NCBI GenBank assembly: GCA_947505885.1
Contig: CANNMN010000003.1
Coordinates: forward strand, 1 to 21,234
Length of the DNA: 21,234 nt
Reading direction: 5' to 3'
Origin: Rickettsiales bacterium
GTDB lineage: Bacteria > Pseudomonadota > Alphaproteobacteria > Rickettsiales > UBA1997
The notes under the pieces were generated by a model. The model saw only the letters and a list, made by a program, of their open reading frames with translations. It made no database searches and had not been told where the DNA came from. This document shows positions 1 to 7,730 of the stretch, one piece after another (within the stretch, counting starts at the first letter, position 1; each line of letters starts with the position of its first letter). Position numbers and translations under genes: made by a program.

Positions 1-1094
1 GACTGACGGATCATTGGAATATGGTACTCAACCGGATCTTCGAGCGTCATGATATTCTTATCAAGCGAGTTGAGGTAACTGAGAACCGTGTAGAGAGTGG
101 TAGTTTTGCCTGATCCCGTCGGCCCAGTCATGATGATCATTCCTTCCGGACGCTGAACCAATTTCTTTAGCGCATTCACATTTAACTCAGAAAAGCCGAG
201 CTTTTCCATAGAAAGAATTGACTGCTTTTCATCCAGAATCCGCATTACGATATTTTCACCATTAATCGTCGGTTGAGTTGAAACACGAAAGTCAATTCTG
301 CGTCCGAGAATTTCAGAATTAATCCGACCATCTTGTGGCTTTCTGGATTCGGCAATATTCATTCCTGACAAGATTTTGAGACGTACCGAAAGTGCCGACC
401 AATAATCTTTGTGGAGCGAGCGAATTTGAACCATCTTTCCGTCAATACGGTAACGGATACGCAAGAAGGAAGCCTCTGGCTCAAAGTGTAAATCCGACGC
501 GCCAGTGTGCACGGCGTCAGTCAAAATTGCATCAACAAGACGAACCACCGGACTTTTGTAATCGCCCTTTAACTGATTTTCGTCGAGAGCTTTGTTCTTG
601 TCGCCGCTCTCCATTTCTTTGCAAATACCCTCGATCGACATTTCATAGCCGTAATACTGATCGATCGCTTGCAGCAAATCCACCTCTGGCGCGTAAACAG
701 GATTGATGCGAAAATTCGGCGGGAAAAAGCGACGAACTTGATCGATGACAACAATGTCAAACACGTCGGCCATCGCTATGCTTACTGAATCCAGCGTGAA
801 AGAAACTGGGATAATCTTGTTGTGAGACGCAAAGTCTTTAGGAATTCTTTTAACTAATTTTGGATCGATGATGGTCGACTTTAGATCGAATTTTTTGGTA
901 CCACTTGATTCGTTTAAAATTTCACCGAGCGCGCCTTCAGAAACAAATCCCATCTCAACCAAAATCATCCCGATGGTTTTTGCGCCCTTGAGACGATCCT
1001 GCTCTTTAAGCGCAATTCCTAATTGATCTTCGGAAATAACCTTTTGTTCTAAGAGCTTCGCACCAACGTCTGTCGTAGCGTGAGAGATTACCAT
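1..1094 (-). CDS. PilB/GspE-family secretion/pilus assembly ATPase (partial, C-terminus beyond window)
   Basis: Hexameric AAA+-like motor ATPase that powers type IV pilus extension or type II-like secretion from the cytoplasmic face of the inner membrane. Reading the minus strand from ATG at 1094 gives 364 codons with no stop before the window edge. Residues about 8-150 resemble the N-terminal MshEN/GspE-N region. The core follows with an arginine-rich stretch (about 212-270, including QDGRI), a Walker A motif GPTGSGKT at about 324-331 and the Asp-box LEDPVEY at about 351-357. The Walker B, His-box and C-terminal zinc-binding region would lie outside the window. It is divergent from gltX with an 81-bp gap. 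A prepilin-like protein is encoded at 14926-15831 and could be a substrate of the same machine (inference). PilB and GspE cannot be separated from this fragment. Family call is confident. Confidence 0.9.
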   Translation of the reverse strand, partial: MVISHATTDVGAKLLEQKVISEDQLGIALKEQDRLKGAKTIGMILVEMGFVSEGALGEILNESSGTKKFDLKSTIIDPKLVKRIPKDFASHNKIIPVSFTLDSVSIAMADVFDIVVIDQVRRFFPPNFRINPVYAPEVDLLQAIDQYYGYEMSIEGICKEMESGDKNKALDENQLKGDYKSPVVRLVDAILTDAVHTGASDLHFEPEASFLRIRYRIDGKMVQIRSLHKDYWSALSVRLKILSGMNIAESRKPQDGRINSEILGRRIDFRVSTQPTINGENIVMRILDEKQSILSMEKLGFSELNVNALKKLVQRPEGMIIMTGPTGSGKTTTLYTVLSYLNSLDKNIMTLEDPVEYHIPMIRQ

Positions 1095-1096
1095 TG

Positions 1097-1127
1097 TTTA
1101 CAAAATTTAATTTGGATTTGGGATAAT
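1097..1127 (+). promoter_or_regulatory. Possible gltX promoter with extended -10
   Basis: The gap between the divergent ATPase gene and gltX holds TTTACA (1097-1102) and GATAAT (1122-1127). GATAAT is preceded by TG and one base, as in an extended -10 element. The 19-bp spacer is longer than ideal, so the call rests mainly on the -10. The start codon of gltX lies about 50 bp downstream. Confidence 0.3.
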
Positions 1128-1175
1128 ATTTTTTTAAGTTGCTAACCAGTACCCGATAAGTCAATTCAAAATCTA

Positions 1176-2594
1176 ATGTCTGTCATCACTCGTTTCGCCC
1201 CATCTCCAACTGGTTATTTGCACATTGGAGGAGCTCGCACTGCTCTGTTTAATTACCTCTTTTCCAAACATCATGGTGGAAAATTTTTACTCAGAATTGA
1301 AGACACCGACGCACAAAGGTCGACGAAAGAAGCGATTGATGCAATCTTGCAAGGCCTTGACTGGCTTGGCCTAATACATGATGAAGATTTTATTCTTCAA
1401 TCAAAAAATTTATCACGTCACAAAGAAGTCGCCGAAAAATTACTCGAAAAAAATCAGGCATATTTGTGCTACACTTCCGCAGAAGAGCTTGAAGAAATGC
1501 GCAAAAATGCTGAAGCAAAAAAAGAGGTTTTTCGCTTCAAAAGTCCGTGGCGCGACAAGGTGCAATCGCAAAATTCGACTGTTAAGCCAGTGATTCGGAT
1601 TAAAGCGCCGATCGATGGAGAGACAATCATCAAAGATTTGGTACAAGGTGAAATTCGTGTGAAAAATTCTGAGCTCGATGATTTGGTAATGCTGCGCGGA
1701 GACGGAACTCCAACTTACATGCTGGCAGTTATAGTTGACGATCACGACATGCAAGTCACTCACGTAATTCGCGGCGACGATCACCTCACAAACGCCTTCC
1801 GCCAAAAAATAATTTACCAGGCGATGGATTGGAAAGTGCCAGAATTTGCGCATATCCCACTCATCCATGGCCAAGATGGCACCAAGCTCTCCAAGCGTCA
1901 TGGCGCCACTTCGGTGATCGATTACAGAAATATGGGTTACTTACCCGAAGCGATGAGAAATTATTTACTTCGCCTCGGCTGGTCGCACGGCGATTCTGAA
2001 ATTATTTCCGATGCACAAGCGATTGAGTGGTTTGATTTAGACAAGGTTGGCAGATCTCCATCGCGTTTCGATTTCACAAAACTCGATTCTGTTAATAAGC
2101 ACTACATCAACCAAAAGAGCGACGAAGAGTTGCTCGAATTGCTATTTAAAAGAAGAGGTCTCTGGTCTGGATCTTCGGAGTTTTCTGAATTTTCTCCACT
2201 CATCGCGGCAGAAAAAAATAGAATCTTAAAGGCGATTAATTTTTGCAAAGTGTCCGCAATTATGTTGGATGAATTGGCAGCTCGCATTTCGGTTTATCGC
2301 AATGAATTTTTTAAAGAACTCGGTGACGAGGATAAAAAAATTGTAACTGAAAAAAACCCTCTTCTTAGCGAATTACAAAAATTCTTTATCGATCTGAACG
2401 ATTGGTCACATGACGGAATTAAAAATTCTCTCAATAATTTTGCTGCGACTAAAGGGCTGAAGATTAAAGATTTTGGACCGTTGCTTCGCATTGTTTTAAC
2501 TTTTTCCTCCGCCTCTCCGGGCGGAATTTTTGACGTAATCGAGATCCTAGAAAAAAACGAAGTGCTCGCGCGGATTAAGAAATCACTGGCTTAA
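1176..2594 (+). CDS. gltX: Glutamyl-tRNA synthetase (class I)
   Basis: Charges tRNA-Glu with glutamate in the cytoplasm. The 472-residue length is normal for a bacterial enzyme. The N-terminus FAPSPTGYLHIGGAR carries the class I HIGH signature as HIGG (residues 16-19), and the KMSKS loop is KLSKR (237-241), both in the ATP-binding Rossmann core. The region after about residue 310 matches the alpha-helical anticodon-binding part. The start is the first ATG in frame, with the catalytic motif at the expected distance. Many alphaproteobacteria carry two GluRS paralogues, one of them sometimes acting on tRNA-Gln ahead of GatCAB; which type this is cannot be read from the motifs. A palindromic repeat follows the stop codon directly. 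Confidence 0.97.
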   Translation: MSVITRFAPSPTGYLHIGGARTALFNYLFSKHHGGKFLLRIEDTDAQRSTKEAIDAILQGLDWLGLIHDEDFILQSKNLSRHKEVAEKLLEKNQAYLCYTSAEELEEMRKNAEAKKEVFRFKSPWRDKVQSQNSTVKPVIRIKAPIDGETIIKDLVQGEIRVKNSELDDLVMLRGDGTPTYMLAVIVDDHDMQVTHVIRGDDHLTNAFRQKIIYQAMDWKVPEFAHIPLIHGQDGTKLSKRHGATSVIDYRNMGYLPEAMRNYLLRLGWSHGDSEIISDAQAIEWFDLDKVGRSPSRFDFTKLDSVNKHYINQKSDEELLELLFKRRGLWSGSSEFSEFSPLIAAEKNRILKAINFCKVSAIMLDELAARISVYRNEFFKELGDEDKKIVTEKNPLLSELQKFFIDLNDWSHDGIKNSLNNFAATKGLKIKDFGPLLRIVLTFSSASPGGIFDVIEILEKNEVLARIKKSLA

Positions 2595-2595
2595 C

Positions 2596-2668
2596 TTTCG
2601 CTGGTCGAAAGAAGTCGAGACCTTTCTAGTCTTATTTGCGAGGTCTTGACCTCGCTCGACCAGCGAAA
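2596..2668. repeat. REP-like imperfect palindrome after gltX
   Basis: The outer arms TTTCGCTGGTCGA (2596-2608) and TCGACCAGCGAAA (2656-2668) are perfect 13-bp complements. The inner arms GTCGAGACCT (2614-2623) and AGGTCTTGAC (2641-2650) pair with one mismatch. The two stems are separated by a 5-base internal mismatch, around a 17-base loop. There is no T-run after it and no flanking duplication, so it reads as a dispersed palindromic element rather than a classical terminator, although such structures can stabilise or end a transcript. Confidence 0.7.
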
Positions 2669-2681
2669 CAGATTGCCCCAC

Positions 2682-2718
2682 TTGCCATTTAAAGATCGAT
2701 AAATAGGTTGCGCCGCCC
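2682..2718 (+). promoter_or_regulatory. Probable rpmH promoter with GC-rich discriminator
   Basis: TTGCCA (2682-2687) and TAGGTT (2704-2709) sit 16 bp apart and are followed at once by GCGCCGCCC (2710-2718). The -10 alone is weak. The call is supported by the rplM promoter, which has the same 16-bp spacing, the same TCGATAA word in the spacer region and the same GCGCCGCCC at almost the same distance from the start codon. A GC-rich discriminator is typical of growth-rate and ppGpp-controlled ribosomal promoters (family knowledge). Confidence 0.5.
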
Positions 2719-2764
2719 CTTTGTTGATACACTTTAAAAAACCGGGGAAAAATCAGGTAAATTT

Positions 2765-2899
2765 ATGAAAAGAACTTGGCAGCCAAGCAAAATAGTACGC
2801 AAAAGAAGACACGGCTTTAGATCAAGAATGGCAACAGTTGGCGGACGTAGAGTTCTTTCGCGTCGTCGCTTTAAAGGTCGCGCTTCATTGTCAGTCTAA
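2765..2899 (+). CDS. rpmH: 50S ribosomal protein L34
   Basis: A 44-residue basic protein starting [18 protein letters not shown] and ending [11 protein letters not shown], which is the canonical L34 sequence along its whole length. It belongs to the large ribosomal subunit. AGG in TCAGGTAAATTT provides a Shine-Dalgarno-like signal about 8 bases before ATG. It is followed 12 bases later by rnpA, the near-universal bacterial order. In most bacteria this pair continues with yidD/yidC, but here it runs into the fixHIS genes. Confidence 0.97.
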   Translation: MKRTWQPSKIVRKRRHGFRSRMATVGGRRVLSRRRFKGRASLSV

Positions 2900-2911
2900 T
2901 ACTCATCCGAC

Positions 2912-3307
2912 TTGCACATTCTCACGGTTAAAAAATCCGCAGAATTTCAAAACATTAGCAAAAAGGGTCAGAAGTTTTTTTCACAGACTCTTCTTCTGCT
3001 TACTCACCCCGCCCCACAAATTTATTTACGCGAAGATTCAAAAAATTTTTGTCGCGTCGGTTACACCGTAGCAAAAACCGTTAGTAAATTAGCCGTAGAG
3101 CGCAATCGCGCCAAAAGAAGATTGCGTGAAGCTGTACGCGCTCTTGCTTCACAACATGCTAAAAACAATTTCGATTACGTAGTCATCGCACGAAAAGAAA
3201 TTCTTGCTGCCGATTTTACCAAAATTTCTACTGATTTGAAATTTTGCTTAACGCGGATTCATCGACAAAAAACTTCTTCAGACAATGCAAATAAAAAACA
3301 CAACTAA
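2912..3307 (+). CDS. rnpA: Ribonuclease P protein component
   Basis: Protein cofactor of RNase P, which binds the 5' leader of precursor tRNAs together with the RNA subunit. The signature RNRAKRRLREAVR (about residues 64-76) is the conserved RNR motif on the RNA-binding helix. An early aromatic and basic segment (residues 10-25) and the 131-residue length fit the family. The likely start is TTG at 2912, since no ATG is available upstream after rpmH; no strong Shine-Dalgarno is visible, so translation may depend on coupling to rpmH. The 3' end overlaps fixH by 23 nt. The RNA subunit gene rnpB is not in this window. Confidence 0.93.
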   Translation: MHILTVKKSAEFQNISKKGQKFFSQTLLLLTHPAPQIYLREDSKNFCRVGYTVAKTVSKLAVERNRAKRRLREAVRALASQHAKNNFDYVVIARKEILAADFTKISTDLKFCLTRIHRQKTSSDNANKKHN

Positions 3308-3764
3308 ACGCAGCAAAATCCCTTACATTTTTTTCGCTTTTTTTGGCGTAGTAATAGCAGTAAATATTGGCTATATTTACATCGCTAAAAAAACCTGGCG
3401 CGGCGTTGTAACTGAAGACTCCTACCAAAAAGGCCTTAATTACAACGACACTCTAAAGCAGATAGAGAAACAAAAAGAGCTTGGCTGGTTAGTCGAAATC
3501 AAGCCGACCAACATCGGCAGAAATAAAATGGAAATTTTGGTTAAGGTATCTGGCAACAAATCTCCCCTTAGCAAAGATACCAATGTCATGATTACTTTCA
3601 CGCGACCGACTCAAGAGGGTTTTGATTTTATCGTCTCCGACACCTCGGAATACGTTCATAGATTCGACGTCACTTTCCCCCTTCCTGGTCAATGGGATGC
3701 GGTAATTCTAATCTCTCAAGGACAAGATAAACTCTACCTAACAAGGCACTATGTTGTGCAGTAA
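3285..3764 (+). CDS. fixH: FixH/CcoH family cbb3 oxidase assembly protein
   Basis: A 159-residue membrane-anchored protein with one N-terminal transmembrane helix (about residues 12-33) and an exported beta-rich domain, the layout of FixH (CcoH). FixH helps assemble the high-affinity cbb3-type cytochrome c oxidase in the inner membrane. Conserved-looking elements include GLNYNDTL (about 47-54), the segment GWLVEIKP and the closing GQWDAVILISQGQDKLYLTRHYVV. It overlaps rnpA upstream and fixI downstream (14 nt), pointing to one transcript with coupled translation. The neighbouring fixI and fixS make the family call strong. The oxidase subunit genes ccoNOP are absent from the window. Confidence 0.88.
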   Translation: MQIKNTTKRSKIPYIFFAFFGVVIAVNIGYIYIAKKTWRGVVTEDSYQKGLNYNDTLKQIEKQKELGWLVEIKPTNIGRNKMEILVKVSGNKSPLSKDTNVMITFTRPTQEGFDFIVSDTSEYVHRFDVTFPLPGQWDAVILISQGQDKLYLTRHYVVQ

Positions 3765-6075
3765 ATGCCTGCATTGCGGCGAAGAAACACAAGAAGAATT
3801 TTGCTGCTTAGGATGCAGCGCAGCTTACAAAATCATCAATAAACTAGGCTTTAACAATTACTACAAACTGCGTGAAGAAAATTTTTCTGCCGGAAAAATT
3901 AAGCCAGAAATCAGTGGAAAATTAGATATTTCAGAATTTGTTTCTCATGAAGAGAGCAACGCGAATTCAGTTTCATTAATGGTGCAAGGAATGCATTGCG
4001 CCGCTTGTATATGGCTGATTGAAAGCATTTTAAAAAAGCAAAAAAATGTTTTAACCGCACGCGTCAATCTCTCAAAGAAAACTCTGTTTTTACGTTGGCA
4101 AGGTGAGGCGAAAGATGGCAATAATCTGATCCAAATAATTCACGACATTGGTTACAAACTTCTTCCTTTTGACGAAGAAATCCTCAATTCCACCGAAAAG
4201 AAATACAACGACGAAATTCTGCGCGCCCTTGCCGTTGCTGGATTTGGAACTGGCAATATCATGCTATTTTCTTTTTCTTTGTGGTTTGCTGATACAATTG
4301 AAATGGGCGTTCAAACTAGAAATTTATTACATCTTTTTTCGTCGCTAATCGCTCTTCCGGTAATTATTTTTTCAGCGCGACCATTCTTTGTGTCGGCTGC
4401 ACGCTCAATAAAATCAGGCTATCCAAACATGGATCTGGCGATTTCAATCGCAATTTTTTTGGCCTGCGTGGTAAGTTTACTCGAAACTTTTAGAAGCGCG
4501 AGTCACGTCTATTTTGACTCGGCAGTGATGTTGACTTTCTTCCTGCTGATTGGTCGTTATCTCGATTTAAAAGCCCGCAAAAAAGCATTTGTGATGGCGA
4601 AAGAATTTACCTTGCTCGCCGCGAGTTTTGGACGAATCGAAGAAGATAAAAAAATTAAAATTCTGCCCACCAAGCAATTGCATGAAGGCATGATTTTACT
4701 AGTCTCGGCTGGTGAAAAAATTGCTGCTGATGGCATTGTAATTTCAGGCGAAAGTGAAATTGACATCGCTTTAATTACTGGCGAAAGCCTGCCGAAAAAA
4801 ATCACGCAAGGATGCGAAGTTTTTGCTGGCACAATCAATCTGTCGCAGCCTCTAAAAATCAGAATTACCAAATCTCCAAAAAATAGTCTACTCGCTGAAA
4901 TTATTCGTTTGAGCGAAGAAGCAGAAAGTAAAAAAATTCACTACATTCGCCTCGCTGATTACCTCTCAAGATTTTATACGCCAGCTGTTCACCTACTCGC
5001 CTTAGCAACCTTTTGCTTTTGGTTAAAAAATGGCTGGGAAATTGCTTTAATGAACGCGACCGCAGTTTTAATTATCACTTGCCCATGCGCCCTGGCTCTC
5101 GCCGTACCAATTGTGCAAACAATCCTAATTTCAAATTTTTTGCGAAAAGGAATTTTAGTGAAGTCGGGTGAGGCCTTGGAAAAGCTGAGCAAAATTGATG
5201 TAGTAGTTTTTGACAAAACCGGAAGTTTGACGATTGGCTCACCGAAATTAGTCGAAATAAAAATACTAAGCGGCAATGAAAATAATCTTCTAAAACTTGC
5301 CGCCTCACTCACAAAAAATAGTCGTCATCCGATCGCACAGGCAATTTCAGCTAGCTATAACGAAAATTTAGAAGAGCTTTTGATCGAGGAAAATCAAGGC
5401 TTTGGACTAGAAGCAAATTTTGAAAATAAAATTTTACGACTTGGTCGCAAAGATTTTTGCGATATAAAAAATGACTTCAAAAACACAGAAAATTTACTCA
5501 CCTGTTTCGTAAAATTCGGCGAAAGTGAAGCGGTATTTTTATTTTCTGATGAAATTAAATCTGATGCGGATGTAGTCATTGCAAACCTTCGCAGCTCAGG
5601 TAAAAAAATAATTTTACTTTCTGGCGACTCAGAAAAGGCAGTTGAGTCCGTAGCAAAGAAATTGGGAATCACTGAATTTTATTTCGAACAAACACCAACT
5701 TCAAAGGTTAAATTCCTACAGAAATTAGAAAAATTTGTGATGGTTGGCGACGGTCTTAATGACGCTCCAGCTCTAGCCTTAGCGCATGTTTCAATTTCTT
5801 TTTCCCAGGCCTCTGACATCTCTCAAAATGTTGCCGACATAATAATTCAGGGACAAAAATTAACGCCAATTCTTGAGCTGATTAACTCTTCAACAAAAGC
5901 TATTTCGCTAATGAAACAGAATCTTTTAATTGCTCTGATTTACAATCTAATCGCCGTTCCTTACGCCATCGCCGGCCATGTCGTGCCATTGGTTGCGGCC
6001 ATTGCGATGTCGTCATCTTCGTTGCTAGTTCTTTTTAACTCGCTACGCATGAATTCAAAAAAATGTCTGTCTTAA
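3751..6075 (+). CDS. fixI: FixI/CcoI copper-translocating P1B-type ATPase
   Basis: Inner-membrane P-type ATPase thought to move copper outward for the CuB centre of cbb3 oxidase. The 774-residue protein has, in order: a Cys-rich N-terminus (C3, C6, C9, C18, C19, C22) typical of CcoI; a heavy-metal-associated domain with GMHCAAC (80-86); transmembrane helices from about 155 to 270; the actuator TGES (343-346); the transport-site CPC (444-446) in the membrane; the phosphorylated aspartate in DKTG (488-491); the HP motif in SRHP (524-527); and GDGLNDAP (666-673). No key residue is missing. The ATG inside fixH is needed to include the Cys cluster, and the next methionine is at residue 77. Its end overlaps fixS by 13 nt. 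Confidence 0.96.
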   Translation: MLCSKCLHCGEETQEEFCCLGCSAAYKIINKLGFNNYYKLREENFSAGKIKPEISGKLDISEFVSHEESNANSVSLMVQGMHCAACIWLIESILKKQKNVLTARVNLSKKTLFLRWQGEAKDGNNLIQIIHDIGYKLLPFDEEILNSTEKKYNDEILRALAVAGFGTGNIMLFSFSLWFADTIEMGVQTRNLLHLFSSLIALPVIIFSARPFFVSAARSIKSGYPNMDLAISIAIFLACVVSLLETFRSASHVYFDSAVMLTFFLLIGRYLDLKARKKAFVMAKEFTLLAASFGRIEEDKKIKILPTKQLHEGMILLVSAGEKIAADGIVISGESEIDIALITGESLPKKITQGCEVFAGTINLSQPLKIRITKSPKNSLLAEIIRLSEEAESKKIHYIRLADYLSRFYTPAVHLLALATFCFWLKNGWEIALMNATAVLIITCPCALALAVPIVQTILISNFLRKGILVKSGEALEKLSKIDVVVFDKTGSLTIGSPKLVEIKILSGNENNLLKLAASLTKNSRHPIAQAISASYNENLEELLIEENQGFGLEANFENKILRLGRKDFCDIKNDFKNTENLLTCFVKFGESEAVFLFSDEIKSDADVVIANLRSSGKKIILLSGDSEKAVESVAKKLGITEFYFEQTPTSKVKFLQKLEKFVMVGDGLNDAPALALAHVSISFSQASDISQNVADIIIQGQKLTPILELINSSTKAISLMKQNLLIALIYNLIAVPYAIAGHVVPLVAAIAMSSSSLLVLFNSLRMNSKKCLS

Positions 6076-6224
6076 TTTTTCTAATTCCAATCGCTCTCGC
6101 TACTGCCCTAATAGGTCTCGCTACTTTTTTGTGGAGCTTAAAAAATAAGCAGTACGAAGATCTTGATGGCGCCGCTAGTCGCATCTTGTTCGACGACGCT
6201 GAAGACGAAAAAAAACCCAAGTAA
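6063..6224 (+). CDS. fixS: FixS/CcoS cbb3 oxidase maturation protein (53 aa)
   Basis: Small single-pass membrane protein needed for cofactor insertion into cbb3 oxidase. The ATG at 6063 lies inside the end of fixI and the frame runs to TAA at 6222-6224. An N-terminal transmembrane helix (about residues 2-24) is followed by YEDLDGAASRIL (31-42), the hallmark of CcoS, then an acidic and lysine-rich tail. The length matches the family (about 45-60 residues). Its position straight after fixI is the usual order. It is short enough to be missed by length-filtered gene callers. Confidence 0.93.
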   Translation: MSVLIFLIPIALATALIGLATFLWSLKNKQYEDLDGAASRILFDDAEDEKKPK

Positions 6225-6312
6225 CTTACCCTTATTTTTGTTGTCTTTTTACCCTCTGAAACTAAAGCTTGCGCATCCTTTATTTCCAAAGCTTCTTAGC
6301 ATTTTTCTTCAC

Positions 6313-6963
6313 ATGAAAAAAAGTAATTTAATCATCCTTCTTTGCCTAATTTTGACTTCATGTAGTCAGCCATTTTGGCAAAAAGATGTTCAGCCAAAAA
6401 TTAGAATTGTTGATCTGCAGGGAAAATCTCGTCCGATAGTAACTCGTACTCCAGATTTGAATGCTCAAGCTCTAGCATCTCAGGGTAAAGTAACTCCTTT
6501 TGAAAATCGTCCGGCGCAACAAGGCGAAATAAAATCTCAACAGCCACCAATCAAAAATTATCAAGATCAAAACATCTCCAACGCAAAAGCCACTAGCGCC
6601 TTTCCTGCTGCACAGGCAACCGAAGAAATCTTTGGGGTGAATAAGAAAGAACCCGTGCAAGCTGTAGAATTCGACCTCAATGAATCAACGGAAAAGAAAA
6701 AATATGCACACTCTGGTAAGAAAGAAGTCAGCTCTGGTCAAAAGTTTTTTGTGCAAGTTGGGTCATTCTCAAGTCGCAGCAGTGCCGATTCAATTTTGAA
6801 GAAAATGAAAAAATTTCACTCCGGAAAAATTGAAACTATTGAGGGTGAAAAAACAATTTATCGCGTTTTGCTCGGACCATTTTCAGACAAAAATAAAGCC
6901 AAAGAAGTAGTGAAAAAAATTACCGATTCTGGTCGCGATGCCATCATAACTAAAGGTAGGTAA
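6313..6963 (+). CDS. SPOR-domain lipoprotein
   Basis: The probable start is ATG at 6313, because it gives a clean lipoprotein signal: MKKSN, a hydrophobic run and the lipobox LTSC with the acylated cysteine at residue 17. A longer in-frame extension to 6163 would overlap fixS and bury the signal, so it is rejected. The mature 200 residues begin with a low-complexity, Gln- and Pro-containing linker and end in a SPOR domain (about 146-216, starting FFVQVGSFSS and containing YRVLLGPFSDKNKA). SPOR domains bind glycan strands stripped of stem peptides at the division septum. An RlpA-type double-psi barrel is not seen, so it is not a full RlpA. It leads a run with another lipoprotein and a carboxypeptidase, suggesting a role in cell-wall remodelling or division. 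Confidence 0.85.
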   Translation: MKKSNLIILLCLILTSCSQPFWQKDVQPKIRIVDLQGKSRPIVTRTPDLNAQALASQGKVTPFENRPAQQGEIKSQQPPIKNYQDQNISNAKATSAFPAAQATEEIFGVNKKEPVQAVEFDLNESTEKKKYAHSGKKEVSSGQKFFVQVGSFSSRSSADSILKKMKKFHSGKIETIEGEKTIYRVLLGPFSDKNKAKEVVKKITDSGRDAIITKGR

Positions 6964-7730
6964 TGAGGCGCATTGCTGCTCTCTTTCCATTGCTATTTCT
7001 ACTTTCTGCTTGTTCTTCTGATCTCGATAAATCCAACGACAATTTTAATAAAAAATATCGCGAAGAAATTAAAAAAATTAATGAGCAGCGCAAGCCAGAC
7101 AAACAAGCCAATCAAGAAAAAATGTTTTCTAGGCCGCCAACTCCAGAAGAAGTTACAGAAGATTTAGCCAGTAAAATTGAATATTATCCCTATGTCGACA
7201 TCGCCGAACTCGGTAAAAATCACGGGGCACAAAATCTTCCAAATCAAGAAATTTATGAACAAGTCAGAATGAAAAACCCATCAAATTCCTTGTCGCCAAA
7301 TGTTTTTGAAACAAATTACAATCTCGCTCTTTATCCGCCATTCCGCAAGATTGGCGCCGAGTTTGACACAATCAGCGTGCCCAAATTAGATGGCTTTGGC
7401 GTGACCACAGAAATGGCTGATAAAAGCTACCTTCTAGCTGGCAATAATTCCTTGCAGCGCGCAGTTGATTCGATTAATTCAAAAAAAACCGAGGATGATA
7501 TTGAGATCAGCAAAATGTTGATTCAGGAAAAGAAAAAAATGCGGAGAGAAAATAAAACAAAACAAATTTTTGGTCAGCATCTTGATGATCAAGATGCGAG
7601 CACTCCAAAAAAATCAGCGAAAATAAAATCTTCAGCGCCCCCCATTGCCAATAAAAATAAGATACAGAATCAGGTGTCGGGCTTTGTCAGAACAGTCGTC
7701 AAAAACACAGATACCCCCATACAGAAATGA
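6963..7730 (+). CDS. Putative lipoprotein of unknown function
   Basis: I do not recognise this family. The 255-residue product has a lipoprotein signal (MRRIAALFPLLFLLSAC, acylated Cys at 17) followed by a charged, lysine- and glutamate-rich stretch (20-60), a central region that may fold (about 65-165, containing EYYPYVDIAELGKN and NYNLALYPPFRKIG) and a basic, Lys/Gln-rich low-complexity tail (180-255). The start overlaps the stop of the SPOR gene (TAATG), and the end overlaps the carboxypeptidase start by four bases (ATGA), so the three are almost certainly co-translated. That context suggests a partner in peptidoglycan remodelling; the sequence itself gives no enzymatic motif. Confidence 0.8.
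   Translation: MRRIAALFPLLFLLSACSSDLDKSNDNFNKKYREEIKKINEQRKPDKQANQEKMFSRPPTPEEVTEDLASKIEYYPYVDIAELGKNHGAQNLPNQEIYEQVRMKNPSNSLSPNVFETNYNLALYPPFRKIGAEFDTISVPKLDGFGVTTEMADKSYLLAGNNSLQRAVDSINSKKTEDDIEISKMLIQEKKKMRRENKTKQIFGQHLDDQDASTPKKSAKIKSSAPPIANKNKIQNQVSGFVRTVVKNTDTPIQK

Noticed and set aside
392..706. Plus-strand open frame of 104 codons
   Set aside because: It is antisense to the secretion ATPase, whose minus-strand reading gives clear Walker A and Asp-box motifs.
1440..1901. Minus-strand open frame of 153 codons inside gltX
   Set aside because: It lies entirely opposite a conserved synthetase, has no recognisable domain, and is a shadow of the gltX codon pattern.
2596..2668. Classical rho-independent terminator for gltX
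   Set aside because: The palindrome is interrupted and lacks a T-run on either side.
6163..6312. N-terminal extension of the SPOR lipoprotein
   Set aside because: It would overlap fixS and place 50 non-signal residues before a clear lipoprotein signal peptide; ATG at 6313 is far better.
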